Assembly: GCA_017617065.1 (NCBI GenBank)
Contig: JAFZWP010000010.1
Coordinates: 59,633-123,632 of the forward strand
Reading direction: 5' to 3'
Length of the DNA stretch: 64,000 nucleotides
Origin: Bacilli bacterium
Lineage (GTDB): Bacteria > Bacillota_I > Bacilli_A > ML615J-28 > CAG-698
Shown: piece after piece, positions 9,723 through 18,867 of the stretch
How the letters are laid out: every line of letters begins with the position of its first letter
Position numbering within the stretch: position 1 is the stretch's first letter
Program-made: the position numbers and the translations under genes
Notes under the pieces: generated by a model
Databases searched by the model: none
What the model saw: the letters and a program-made list of their open reading frames with translations, nothing else
Told to the model about the DNA's origin: nothing

Positions 9723-11192
9723 TTAATTTAATAATTTAGTGTTTTGAACATCTTCCATAGTAACATCAATTTTAAGTTTCTTTAGAACTTTAATATCATC
9801 ACTAGATAACATTACACTAGAATGCATTTGCGCACCTTCTAGTTTAGATAATTGTTCCATTGCTCTTTGACTCATGGCGTTAGTCGTAGCAGTAATTGCT
9901 AAAGTAACTAATACTTCTTCTAAATTAAGTCTTAAAACATTACTGTGTAATTGGTTCTTCTTTAATTCTTGAATAGGACCAATGATAGCATATGATAATA
10001 ATGGCATATCATCAGGAATCTTAGCTAGATATTTAATAGCATTAATTACACAAGCAGATGTTGCTTCAAACATATCTGATTGTTTACCTGTGATAAACTT
10101 CTTATTACCAATTTGTAAGGCTACACATGGTACACCTTTTTTCTTTGATGCTTCAATTGCTGCTTTAACACATTTTCTATCTTCTACACTAATATTTAAA
10201 TGGTTCATTAATAAACTAATTTTATCAATTGCTGTTTGATTAACTTTACCAAGTTTATAATTAACGATAGCATCTAAATATCTTCTAATTATTTCTTGTT
10301 TACTAGTTTCAATAGCAGCTTCTTCATTAATGATAGCATAACCTAGTGCGTTTACTCCCATGTCGGTTGGAGAGGCATATGGGCTTTCTCCATAAATACG
10401 CTCGAATATCTTCTTAAGTACTGGGAATGCTTCTAAATCTCTATTATAGTTAACTGCATCAATTCCATATGCTTCTTTATGGAAGTAGTCAATCATGTTA
10501 ACATCATTTAAATCAGCTGTAGCAGCTTCATATGCCATATTAACAGGATGCTTTAAAGGTAAATTCCAAACTGGGAATGTTTCATATTTAGCATATCCTG
10601 CTTTAATTCCTCTTTGGTTTTCATTATAAAGTTGTGATAGACATGTGGCAAGTTTACCACTTCCAGGGCCTGGTGCACAAACAACTACGATTGGTCTAGT
10701 TGTTTCAATATATTCGTTTTTACCATATCCTTCTTCACTTAAGATTAAATCCATATTATGAGGGTATCCCGCAATTGGGTAATGGATATATGATTTAATT
10801 CCAAGATGATCAAGTTTATTGCGATAAACGTTGGCAAAAGGTTGATTAGCATATTGAGTAATTACTACGCTACTAACCATAATACCCATTTTTTCAAATT
10901 CATCCATTAATCTTAATACATCATCCGCATATGAAATATTGATGTCACTTCTTTGTTTACTCTTTTCAATATCGTTAGCATTAATTACAATAACAACTTC
11001 AACTTTATTTTTTATCTTAGCCAACATCTTAACTTTTAAGTCAATTTCAAAGCCCTGTAAGACTCTAGAGCAGTGATAATCATCAAAGATTTTTCCACCA
11101 AATTCCAAATAAAGCTTATCAAACTTTTCTACTCGTTTTAAAATGTTTTCTGTCTGTAACTTTAGATATAACTTACTATCTAAACTTTTCAT
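9723..11192 (-). CDS. DUF1846 family protein
   Basis: 489 residues, the usual size of the DUF1846 (PF08903) family, widespread in Firmicutes and structurally characterised but of unsettled function. A glycine-rich loop VCAPGPGSGKL near residue 175 resembles a nucleotide-binding loop and is a family hallmark. I chose ATG 11192 rather than an in-frame TTG at 11213: a GGGGG ribosome site lies seven bases before 11192 and would be translated if the TTG were used. Single-gene unit with its own terminator. A cytosolic role is likely; no reaction is claimed. Confidence 0.85.
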   Translation of the reverse strand: MKSLDSKLYLKLQTENILKRVEKFDKLYLEFGGKIFDDYHCSRVLQGFEIDLKVKMLAKIKNKVEVVIVINANDIEKSKQRSDINISYADDVLRLMDEFEKMGIMVSSVVITQYANQPFANVYRNKLDHLGIKSYIHYPIAGYPHNMDLILSEEGYGKNEYIETTRPIVVVCAPGPGSGKLATCLSQLYNENQRGIKAGYAKYETFPVWNLPLKHPVNMAYEAATADLNDVNMIDYFHKEAYGIDAVNYNRDLEAFPVLKKIFERIYGESPYASPTDMGVNALGYAIINEEAAIETSKQEIIRRYLDAIVNYKLGKVNQTAIDKISLLMNHLNISVEDRKCVKAAIEASKKKGVPCVALQIGNKKFITGKQSDMFEATSACVINAIKYLAKIPDDMPLLSYAIIGPIQELKKNQLHSNVLRLNLEEVLVTLAITATTNAMSQRAMEQLSKLEGAQMHSSVMLSSDDIKVLKKLKIDVTMEDVQNTKLLN

Positions 11193-11257
11193 AAATGCCC
11201 CCATAAACAACAAATTTTTAAAAACTTATAAAAATTTTAACACAACTTTTTTTTAAA

Positions 11258-11926
11258 TTAAATACTTTTTTTGCGATTTATTACAATTGGTTTAATAACA
11301 TTTAAACCAGCCTGACTGCACTTAACTGCTTTAATTAAAACAACATTAGAATAATCCTTATTTTCATCATAAACAAACTGTAATAACTTCACATTTAGTT
11401 TATTTTTATTTAATTCTAGTATCACTTCATCAAGCCTGGTTGTTTGAAATAACATAAAAAGTGTACCATTTAGTTTTAAATTCTTATAAATTGTTTTAAT
11501 TAAATTATCTAATCTTAAATTATCTTCATGCTTTGCTAATGCAAGATAAGGATTCTTACTCAAATCTTCTTTTCTTGTCTTAAAGTAAGGTGGATTACAT
11601 ATAATTACATCCATTTCCTCACCCACATAATTATTAGCATCAGCTTTAATTAATTCATAATTAGTCAAGCCTAAATTATCTAAATTAATTTTTGCTAGTT
11701 CTAACGCTTTATCATTAATGTCAATACCAATTAACTTTTTAGGATTAAAGAAGCTAGCATACATTAATAAAGCGCCATTATTAGTACCAATATCTAAAAC
11801 TGTATCTTCTTTATAAATCTCTAAGAATTCCCCAAGACATGCTGTATCAGTATTAATCCTAAACATTTCATCATCTTGGATAATCTTTATATCTTCATGA
11901 TTTGGCAAAAAATCAACTGTTCTCAT
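11258..11926 (-). CDS. tRNA1(Val) adenine-N6-methyltransferase-like protein
   Basis: 222-residue class I SAM-dependent methyltransferase. Motif I is LDIGTNNGALL near residue 42 and the N6-adenine signature NPPY is near 112, as in the YfiC/TrmN6 family that methylates A37 of tRNA1(Val). The N-terminal FRINTDTACLGEFL segment is also typical of this family. I chose ATG 11926, with GAGG six bases upstream, over an in-frame GTG at 11938. The start overlaps the end of the upstream gene by 14 bases. The exact RNA target is inferred from family resemblance only. Confidence 0.8.
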   Translation of the reverse strand: MRTVDFLPNHEDIKIIQDDEMFRINTDTACLGEFLEIYKEDTVLDIGTNNGALLMYASFFNPKKLIGIDINDKALELAKINLDNLGLTNYELIKADANNYVGEEMDVIICNPPYFKTRKEDLSKNPYLALAKHEDNLRLDNLIKTIYKNLKLNGTLFMLFQTTRLDEVILELNKNKLNVKLLQFVYDENKDYSNVVLIKAVKCSQAGLNVIKPIVINRKKSI

Positions 11927-12779
11927 CACTTGCCTCACTTGGATAATTATAAATCGATTCTTCTAAATAATATAAATATTTAATTTTAGGCCTAATACTT
12001 TCTAGTTTTTTGTATTTAGGATAATCTTTAACTGCACTTTTTATATCTTCCCAACAATTAATATATGCATAGTTGGCAGTTAGTTTACTTGTTTTATTCT
12101 TTAAGAATAAATAAGGATCAGCTTTAATTACTTTTACTTTCTCTGGATATTTAAACTTAGGTAACATGCATTTTGTAAATAACTTTATTAAATCTTCATT
12201 AGATTCATAAATCATTATACTTTCTACATCCTCTTTTGCATTTGCCATAAAAGCAAAATAACCATTACCAGCCCCAAAGATAGCAACTTTACCTTTAATT
12301 TGTTCTAATGGAATAATATTAGCATTAATGCAAAGTGGATTAAAACTATATAATGTTTTAGATCCATCAATTATAGTTAAGCATTTAAGAAAATCTTCGG
12401 AATATCCTACTTGAGGATAGATTCTGCCATCTAAATATTTATCTATTTCATCTAAAGCATATAATTCATATGCTTCGATATAGCTATAATCTATTTCGAG
12501 GTTTCCAATTTTTTGCTTATCTAAATTCATTGCTTGATAAAATGGGTCATTAGTATATTTTGATATATCCTCTTTTCTTATCATATTGAGAAGATAGCGA
12601 TCAATATAGCTTTCATCTAAACCCATATAACTATTTAAAAGTGATGCATAAGCATAAAGTTCACTTACACCACTTGCCTTAACATTTTCTAATGTCTTGC
12701 TATCAATTTGGTCAGGCATTGTCTTTAAATAGTCGATCAAGGCATTTATTAAAATTAAATTATCATTATTAATATTCAT
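11913..12779 (-). CDS. Uncharacterised protein with a methyltransferase-like Rossmann domain
   Basis: 288 residues, no signal peptide or membrane segment. The C-terminal part (about 160-270) reads like a class I methyltransferase fold: VAIFGAGNGYFAFMA resembles motif I, a following acidic strand end (IYESNEDL) could bind the ribose, and KVIKADPYLFL resembles motif III. I see no clear catalytic NPPY or similar. It overlaps and is coupled to the tRNA methyltransferase gene, so a role in RNA modification is possible but unproven. The N-terminal 150 residues match nothing I recognise. Confidence 0.6.
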   Translation of the reverse strand: MNINNDNLILINALIDYLKTMPDQIDSKTLENVKASGVSELYAYASLLNSYMGLDESYIDRYLLNMIRKEDISKYTNDPFYQAMNLDKQKIGNLEIDYSYIEAYELYALDEIDKYLDGRIYPQVGYSEDFLKCLTIIDGSKTLYSFNPLCINANIIPLEQIKGKVAIFGAGNGYFAFMANAKEDVESIMIYESNEDLIKLFTKCMLPKFKYPEKVKVIKADPYLFLKNKTSKLTANYAYINCWEDIKSAVKDYPKYKKLESIRPKIKYLYYLEESIYNYPSEASDENS

Positions 12780-12789
12780 AATCCACCTT

Positions 12790-12824
12790 ATAAATTAATA
12801 AGGATGAAGCAACGCTTCATCCTT
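12790..12824 (-). terminator. Terminator after the cohesin-like lipoprotein gene
   Basis: A strong stem AAGGATGAAGC / GCTTCATCCTT with a three-base loop lies between the lipoprotein gene and the downstream methyltransferase-like gene. The following sequence is AT-rich rather than a clean T run, so termination may be partial. Confidence 0.6.
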
Positions 12825-12854
12825 AGTATTTAATTTAATATTTTCTAATAAATA

Positions 12855-13619
12855 TTATTTTCTAGATACATGATATACAACATCAGAAATTGCAACTGGT
12901 GCGTTATCTACAACTGCCCAACATGCATTTTCAAATGTTTCATCAAGTGCAAGAGAACTATTACGATAATCACCACTAAATGCGATTGAGCAAATTACTG
13001 TACCTTCTTGTAAGTTAGCATCGCTAGCAAAACCAATTGATACTTTGCCATCTTTAACTTCAACGTCAACATATCCAGCACCGCTACCTTTAGTGATTTC
13101 ACTAAGAGTTAATTTAGATGCATCATATGTGAATCTTAATTGTCCACTAGCTAAGCCATCAGTCTTAACTAATACGAAATCAACTTTATCGCCATTTCTT
13201 TTTGCCACAATTGCGTTAGCAGCATCTTTAATAGCTGCTTCATCTTGAGCAGTGTAACTTACAAAACGAACTGTAAAGTTAGCCGTTTCAACTTCATTGC
13301 CTTCTTCATCATCACAAATAATTGTTAATCTTGGTGTACCAACAGTTTTAATTTCTTTACTTAAAGAAAAATGTCCTTCACCACAATCAAATTGTTGTTT
13401 AGTTCCATCACTAAATTCCACTTCTACATGTAACATTGATAATTCAAATTCATCGATGTCAATTTCTTCTGGTGTTAAGTCTCTTAAGTATTTAATACTT
13501 ACTGCTTCTTTTCCTTTCCATGAAAAGCTATCTCCACCATTTCCAGATGGTTTATCTTTACAACCAATTAGAAATAAAGCAAATAAAAATGTTAAAACGA
13601 TGATTAATTTCTTTTTCAT
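12855..13619 (-). CDS. Lipoprotein with a C-terminal cohesin-like domain
   Basis: 254 residues. A lipoprotein signal ends in the lipobox LIGC with the lipidated Cys at residue 20, followed by a glycine/serine linker, so it should be anchored outside the cytoplasmic membrane. Residues about 37-120 look like a bacterial Ig-like beta sandwich. Residues about 143-254 follow the cohesin pattern: LRFTYDASKLTLSEI, a GKVSIGFASD strand, then TVICSIAFSG. Cohesins bind dockerins, and a dockerin-bearing secreted phosphatase lies at 24430-26736, making this a plausible surface receptor for it. The cohesin call is by pattern and distant. It is a single gene, with a TACAAT -10 at 13654-13659. Confidence 0.6.
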   Translation of the reverse strand: MKKKLIIVLTFLFALFLIGCKDKPSGNGGDSFSWKGKEAVSIKYLRDLTPEEIDIDEFELSMLHVEVEFSDGTKQQFDCGEGHFSLSKEIKTVGTPRLTIICDDEEGNEVETANFTVRFVSYTAQDEAAIKDAANAIVAKRNGDKVDFVLVKTDGLASGQLRFTYDASKLTLSEITKGSGAGYVDVEVKDGKVSIGFASDANLQEGTVICSIAFSGDYRNSSLALDETFENACWAVVDNAPVAISDVVYHVSRK

Positions 13620-13773
13620 AATTTTCTCCTAAAAATACCCTTTATACATTACCATTGTATCATAATTTAGATTTCATTAAAAGGTTAAATATAAATTAAG
13701 TTATAATTATTTGTTATTGCATAGCAATTTTAAATTATTAAGAGTATAATGTTTCTATCTTAGAAGGTTAGAT

Positions 13774-15162
13774 ATGGAAATATTATTATCCCGTAAAATT
13801 AAAAATAAATACCCAGACGAGCAAATTCCACGCTTCAGGCTGCTATTATCTAAATTACTTAAAATTGCGGTTCCATCGGCGATTGAAACATTCTTTGTTG
13901 GGCTAATGGGAATGATCGATACGATGATGGTAGGTAACTACTCAAAAGAAGCATTAGCTGCTGTATCGATTTCTCAACAACCTGTAATGATTACATTTGC
14001 TTGTGCATTTGGTCTAAACAATGGAATTGTAGCCTGTATTTCACGTCGTCGTGGTGAAGGTAATGCTTATGCAGCAAACAAAATACTGAGGCAAGCTCTT
14101 CTTTTTGCTTTGATCGTATCAGGCTTTTTTGTAGTATTCATGCAATTATTTGGTCGCTACTTCTTAGAATTAGCTGGTGCTAAAGAAGATACAATCGAAT
14201 TAGCTCTAACTTATACTAGAATTGTCACATATTGCCTACCAATAAATTATATAAGATTAGCATTATGTAGTGCACAAAGATCAATAGGTAAGACAAAGCT
14301 AACTTTATTTGTTAATGTAGTATCTAATACAGTCAATGTTATCTGTAACTATATATTAATTAATGGTCACTTTGGCGCACCCTCACTAGGAGTTAAAGGT
14401 GCTGCCATCGCTACTGATATTGGTAACACAGTAGCTGCCGTTATTGTATTAATTACTGTTTTAAAGGGTAAAGACTTCTTACACATTAGTTTTAGGGAAT
14501 CTTGGGCCTTTTCAAAAGATGGCATTGGTTTATTATTAAGAGTTGCATCCCCTGCTTTCCTAGAACAATTAGTCAATAGATTCGGTTTCTTTATTATCGC
14601 TAAGATTGTAAACGAACTAGGAACTGATGCGGCAGCAGTCAATGCAATATTGAGTAACATCATTGCTTTAAACTTCAACCTAATCGACGGCTTTGCTTTA
14701 GGTGCTAGTGCCTTAGTAGGACAGTCGCTTGGCGAAAGAAGGCCATCTAAAGCTTATGCTTATGGAAAGTTAGCCCAAATCTTAGCTTTTATAATTGGAG
14801 CATGTATGGCTGGTATTGTTTTAATCATCAGAAGACCACTATGTTGGTGCTTCTCGGAGGATGAAGCAATAATTGCGGAAGCTGCTAAAGATTTATTGAT
14901 AGTATGGATTATCTTCTTACCTCAAAGCGTGCAATGGACCACTACTACTGTCTTAAAAGGTGCTGGCGATACAGCCTTTACGGCTAGAACTTGCTTAATA
15001 AGCATTGCAATTATTCGACCTATATGTTCATTTATTCTATGTTATCCATTAGGCTTAGGGGTAATTGGATCATATCTAGGTATGTTTATCGATCAAATTA
15101 TTAGATGTACTCTAAACTTAGGAAGATTTATCAATCTTAAATGGATAGAAAAAAGAGCTTAA
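13774..15162 (+). CDS. MATE family efflux transporter
   Basis: 462-residue polytopic membrane protein with about 12 hydrophobic segments and the MATE-type N-terminal region (PSAIETFFVGLMGMIDTMMVG). It is expected to export drugs or metabolites in exchange for sodium ions or protons; the substrate cannot be told. The start at 13774 follows AGAAGG. It is transcribed alone, with a TATAAT near 13744-13749 as the probable -10, and is divergent from the cohesin-like lipoprotein gene. It converges on the ABC exporter operon across a shared terminator. Confidence 0.92.
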   Translation: MEILLSRKIKNKYPDEQIPRFRLLLSKLLKIAVPSAIETFFVGLMGMIDTMMVGNYSKEALAAVSISQQPVMITFACAFGLNNGIVACISRRRGEGNAYAANKILRQALLFALIVSGFFVVFMQLFGRYFLELAGAKEDTIELALTYTRIVTYCLPINYIRLALCSAQRSIGKTKLTLFVNVVSNTVNVICNYILINGHFGAPSLGVKGAAIATDIGNTVAAVIVLITVLKGKDFLHISFRESWAFSKDGIGLLLRVASPAFLEQLVNRFGFFIIAKIVNELGTDAAAVNAILSNIIALNFNLIDGFALGASALVGQSLGERRPSKAYAYGKLAQILAFIIGACMAGIVLIIRRPLCWCFSEDEAIIAEAAKDLLIVWIIFLPQSVQWTTTTVLKGAGDTAFTARTCLISIAIIRPICSFILCYPLGLGVIGSYLGMFIDQIIRCTLNLGRFINLKWIEKRA

Positions 15163-15185
15163 CTCTTAATTGAGTTAAGCTTTTT
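15150..15185. terminator. Bidirectional terminator between MATE and ABC genes
   Basis: Stem AGCTTAACTC / GAGTTAAGCT with a short TTAATT-like loop and T runs on both strands. It serves both converging genes. Confidence 0.9.
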
Positions 15186-17039
15186 TTAAATCTCACGGCC
15201 AGAAAATTGTGTCATGTATAGATCATAATATTTACCTTTTAATTCTAATAACTTATTATGATTACCCATTTCACAAATTCTTCCTTGGTCCATTACTACA
15301 ATTACATCCGCATCTTGGATTGTAGATAGGCGGTGAGCAATGATTAGACTAGTACGATTAGCCATTAAGTTAACCATTGCATCTTGAATGTTCTTTTCTG
15401 TTCTTGTATCTACATTAGATGTAGCTTCATCTAAAATTAAAATCTTAGGATCAGCCAGTACGGCTCTGGCAATTGTTAGTAACTGACGTTGACCTTGAGA
15501 AATGTTACTACCACCTTCAGATAATATAGTTTCATATTTTTCTGGTAACTTCTTGACGAAATAATTAGCATTAGCAAGAATTGCTGCGGCTTTCATTTCT
15601 TCAAAGGTTGCTTCGTCATTACCATATTTTATATTTGCTTCAATTGTATCTTTAAACAATACTGTATCTTGAAGTACGATAGCAATTGTTTTACGTAAAT
15701 CATCTTTAGCAATATCTTTAATATTGATGCCATCGATTAAGATTTCACCGCTATCGATTTCATAAAATCTCATAAGCAAGTTAACTACAGTTGTCTTACC
15801 CGATCCAGTGGCGCCAACTAAAGCAATCTTTTGGCCACGTTTTACATCAAGCGTAAAGTCTTTAAGTACTGGCTTATCTTCCACATACCCAAAGTTTACA
15901 TTCTTGAACTGGATATTACCTTGGAAGTCATCATAACTTAGATGAATCTTTCCTTCATCTACTTCATCATTTGACTCTAATACTTCAAATACACGCTCAG
16001 CTCCAGCTGTAGCGGTTAAGATTTGTCCATAAAGTTGAGCTATTTCATTAATTGGTCTACTAAACTGACGTGAGCATGTTAAGAATAAAGCAATTGTACC
16101 TACATCCATTGCAAGTCCCCAAGGATGAGATAATGCCATCCAACCACCGACAATAGCAATCGAAACATAAGCAAGATTACCAATGAAATTCATAACTGGG
16201 CCCATTGATCCACCCCAAATTTGGGCAATTATACTAGTCTTTGTGAAGCGGTCACTAATTTCATAAAACTCTTCTTCTACATCTTTTTCTTTATTATAAG
16301 CAACTACAGTCCTATAACCAGTAATCATCTCTTCAGTTTCACCATTTAATTCACCAAGCAAAGCTGATTGACGCTTAAAGTATTTACCCATCTTCTTTGT
16401 TAGGATCATACTAGCTACAATGGTTAGGGCAGTTGATACTAATGTTACTAATGTTAATAGCCAGCTATAATAAATCATCACAACTAATGTTCCAAGTATT
16501 AATAATACACCACTAATTAGTGAAGCTAATACTTGACTAATAGCATTAGAAATACTATCTACATCGTTTGTCATTCTACTCATTAAGTCACCATGTGAAT
16601 GGTTATCAATAAACTTAATTGGTAATTTCACAAACTTAGCAAATAAATCACTACGAAGTTTATGTACAGTTCTTTGAGAAAGCTTACCACCGATTAGATT
16701 TCTAAATAAAGCTACGATACAGTTTGCTCCATATACAATAGCAAGAATTATAATCCAGTTTATTGCACTTTCAAAACTAGCTACACCTTTTTCACTTATA
16801 TCCCACAAATCATTAAATACATATTTTTGCACGATTGGCGCAAGTAGTGATAAAACCGTAGTGACAACTACTACTATAAATAATGCAATAAATAAACCTT
16901 TAGAATAACCAATGTATTTAGAAATCTTTTTAACTGTTCCTTTGAAATCTTTTGGTTTTTCGACTGGGCGGTAGCCATGTCTACCTCCACCCATAGGTCT
17001 TTGAGGAGCTTGATTCTTTGACTTTATTTCATTAGCCAT
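15186..17039 (-). CDS. ABC exporter, ATPase/permease subunit (catalytically competent half)
   Basis: About 617-residue half-transporter: six membrane helices (about 45-340), then a nucleotide-binding domain with Walker A GATGSGKT near 410, a signature written SQGQ instead of SGGQ near 511, and Walker B ILILDE with the catalytic Glu near 535. It pairs with the next gene, whose start precedes it in the operon. I chose ATG 17039 because GAGGAG lies nine bases upstream, whereas the ATG at 17048 would abut the ribosome site. The two genes overlap by eight bases. One intact and one altered ATP site is the pattern of heterodimeric multidrug exporters such as BmrCD. Substrate unknown. Confidence 0.92.
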   Translation of the reverse strand: MANEIKSKNQAPQRPMGGGRHGYRPVEKPKDFKGTVKKISKYIGYSKGLFIALFIVVVVTTVLSLLAPIVQKYVFNDLWDISEKGVASFESAINWIIILAIVYGANCIVALFRNLIGGKLSQRTVHKLRSDLFAKFVKLPIKFIDNHSHGDLMSRMTNDVDSISNAISQVLASLISGVLLILGTLVVMIYYSWLLTLVTLVSTALTIVASMILTKKMGKYFKRQSALLGELNGETEEMITGYRTVVAYNKEKDVEEEFYEISDRFTKTSIIAQIWGGSMGPVMNFIGNLAYVSIAIVGGWMALSHPWGLAMDVGTIALFLTCSRQFSRPINEIAQLYGQILTATAGAERVFEVLESNDEVDEGKIHLSYDDFQGNIQFKNVNFGYVEDKPVLKDFTLDVKRGQKIALVGATGSGKTTVVNLLMRFYEIDSGEILIDGINIKDIAKDDLRKTIAIVLQDTVLFKDTIEANIKYGNDEATFEEMKAAAILANANYFVKKLPEKYETILSEGGSNISQGQRQLLTIARAVLADPKILILDEATSNVDTRTEKNIQDAMVNLMANRTSLIIAHRLSTIQDADVIVVMDQGRICEMGNHNKLLELKGKYYDLYMTQFSGREI

Positions 17040-18801
17040 TGATTTCATCTCCTCTCTTTAGTTGTGAATTATAAATATCTTGATAAATTGGGCTAGTTTG
17101 CATAAGCTCACTATGGTTACCAATTGATGCTATTTCACCTTCATTTAAAACAATGATCTTATCACAGTTTTTGACACTCGCAACGCGCTGCGCAATCGTG
17201 ATAACTGTCATATCTTTTAAGCTTGCTTCAATTGCTTTATAAAGCTTTGCTTCAGTTTCTAAATCTAGAGCACTTGTGGAATCATCAAAGACAACTATTT
17301 CTGGTTTCTTTACAATTGCACGAGCAATTGATATTCTTTGCTTTTGACCTCCAGATAAACTAGCTCCTTTTTCTGCTACTTTAGTATCATAACCATCTGG
17401 AAAACTACTAATGAAATCATGTGCTTGAGCAATCTTAGCAGCCTCAATTACTTCTTCATCAGTTGCATCTTTCTTACCCCAACAAATGTTTTCTTTAATA
17501 GTCTTAGAATATAATTCACTCTTTTGTAAGCACATCGCAACTTTGCTTCTCAAAGCAGTGAATGTATAATCCTTAACATTATGATTATCAACTAATACTT
17601 CGCCTTCTTTTACATCATAAAATCTAGCTATTAAGTTAACAAGTGTACTCTTTCCGCAGCCAGTAGCACCTAAGATACCAATCTTATCTCCTTGGTTAAT
17701 CTTTAAGTTGATGTTATTTAAAATCATTTCATCTGTTTCACCAGGATAAGCAAAGCTTACATTCTTAAATTCAATAGTCCCTTTAGTAGTTTCATCTTCG
17801 TAAGTTTCACTACCCTCTTTTACAGTCGGGTTAGTATCAAGTACCGCATTTAATCTATCAATACTAGCTTTACCCCTAACAAACATTTGAAACATCAAAG
17901 CTAACATTACAAATCCATTAACTAATACATTTAAGTAGTTAACAGCGGCAATTATATCACCAACACCTAAGCCAGTACTGATGAAGATTTGCCCATTAAT
18001 ATCTATTACTCTACTAGCAATATCGGCTCCACCTAAATAGATGATAGCAATCATACCAGCAATTAATACTACACTTAGTATTGGGCTAACTAATGATAAT
18101 CTCTTAATTACTGTCCAGTTTACTTCATATAAATTATCATTTGCTTTCCCAAATCTCTTGTTTTCTTTATATTCAGCTGTATATGCTTTAACTACTCTAG
18201 CTCCCGTAATGTTTTCTTGAACTACTGCATTTACGTCATCGACTCTTTCTTGCATTTTTTTAAAGTAAGGACTTACTCTAATAATGAAAATAATGATTAT
18301 AGCAAGTAGTACAGGTAGCGTAATAAGTAAAATATATCCAAACCTCATATCAATAGCTAACAAGAATATTGATCCCATAACAAATTGCATCAATGTTCTA
18401 ATAATCATTCTTATTGACATTGCTACTACATTACTAACTTGAGTAATGTCATTAGTAACTCTAGTTACTAGTGAACCTGTAGAGAAATCATCTACTTGTT
18501 CAAAGCTTAATGATTCAATATGATTGAAAACATCTTTTCTTAAATCATTACCATAACTAAAAGCACACTTATTAGCAAATACGCCACTAAGTACACCACT
18601 AATTCCCCCAACAGCAACTAGTGCTAGCATTAGTAAGCCTATCTTTACAATTAGATCAATTGTATCTTGCTTTAGCCCACTATCTACGATTATGCTCATT
18701 AGCCTTGGTTGGTACATATCCATCAATACTTCCCCAATCATAAATAAAGGAGCCAACAATGCAAAATGCCAATATTTCTTTAAATATCTAAATATTCTCA
18801 T
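17032..18801 (-). CDS. ABC exporter, ATPase/permease subunit (degenerate-Walker-B half)
   Basis: 589 residues: six transmembrane helices, then Walker A GATGCGKS near 375, canonical LSGGQ, and Walker B IVVFDDS, where the catalytic Glu is Asp. With the neighbouring subunit this forms an asymmetric heterodimer in which one ATP site is weak, as in BmrCD/LmrCD-type exporters. The start ATG at 18801 has no convincing ribosome site, and a terminator hairpin lies immediately upstream, so expression may depend on a promoter I cannot resolve or on readthrough. Confidence 0.9.
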   Translation of the reverse strand: MRIFRYLKKYWHFALLAPLFMIGEVLMDMYQPRLMSIIVDSGLKQDTIDLIVKIGLLMLALVAVGGISGVLSGVFANKCAFSYGNDLRKDVFNHIESLSFEQVDDFSTGSLVTRVTNDITQVSNVVAMSIRMIIRTLMQFVMGSIFLLAIDMRFGYILLITLPVLLAIIIIFIIRVSPYFKKMQERVDDVNAVVQENITGARVVKAYTAEYKENKRFGKANDNLYEVNWTVIKRLSLVSPILSVVLIAGMIAIIYLGGADIASRVIDINGQIFISTGLGVGDIIAAVNYLNVLVNGFVMLALMFQMFVRGKASIDRLNAVLDTNPTVKEGSETYEDETTKGTIEFKNVSFAYPGETDEMILNNINLKINQGDKIGILGATGCGKSTLVNLIARFYDVKEGEVLVDNHNVKDYTFTALRSKVAMCLQKSELYSKTIKENICWGKKDATDEEVIEAAKIAQAHDFISSFPDGYDTKVAEKGASLSGGQKQRISIARAIVKKPEIVVFDDSTSALDLETEAKLYKAIEASLKDMTVITIAQRVASVKNCDKIIVLNEGEIASIGNHSELMQTSPIYQDIYNSQLKRGDEING

Positions 18802-18815
18802 ATGCTTAGTAATAA

Positions 18816-18847
18816 AAGCAAGAGTAAGTCAATGACTTAATCTTGCT
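18816..18847 (-). terminator. Terminator between the third ABC gene and the exporter pair
   Basis: A long stem of 16 bases per arm with one mismatch (AAGCAAGATTAAGTCA / TGACTTACTCTTGCTT) is followed by TTTATTA on the minus strand. Confidence 0.75.
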
Positions 18848-18867
18848 TACCTTTCGCTTTATATTAA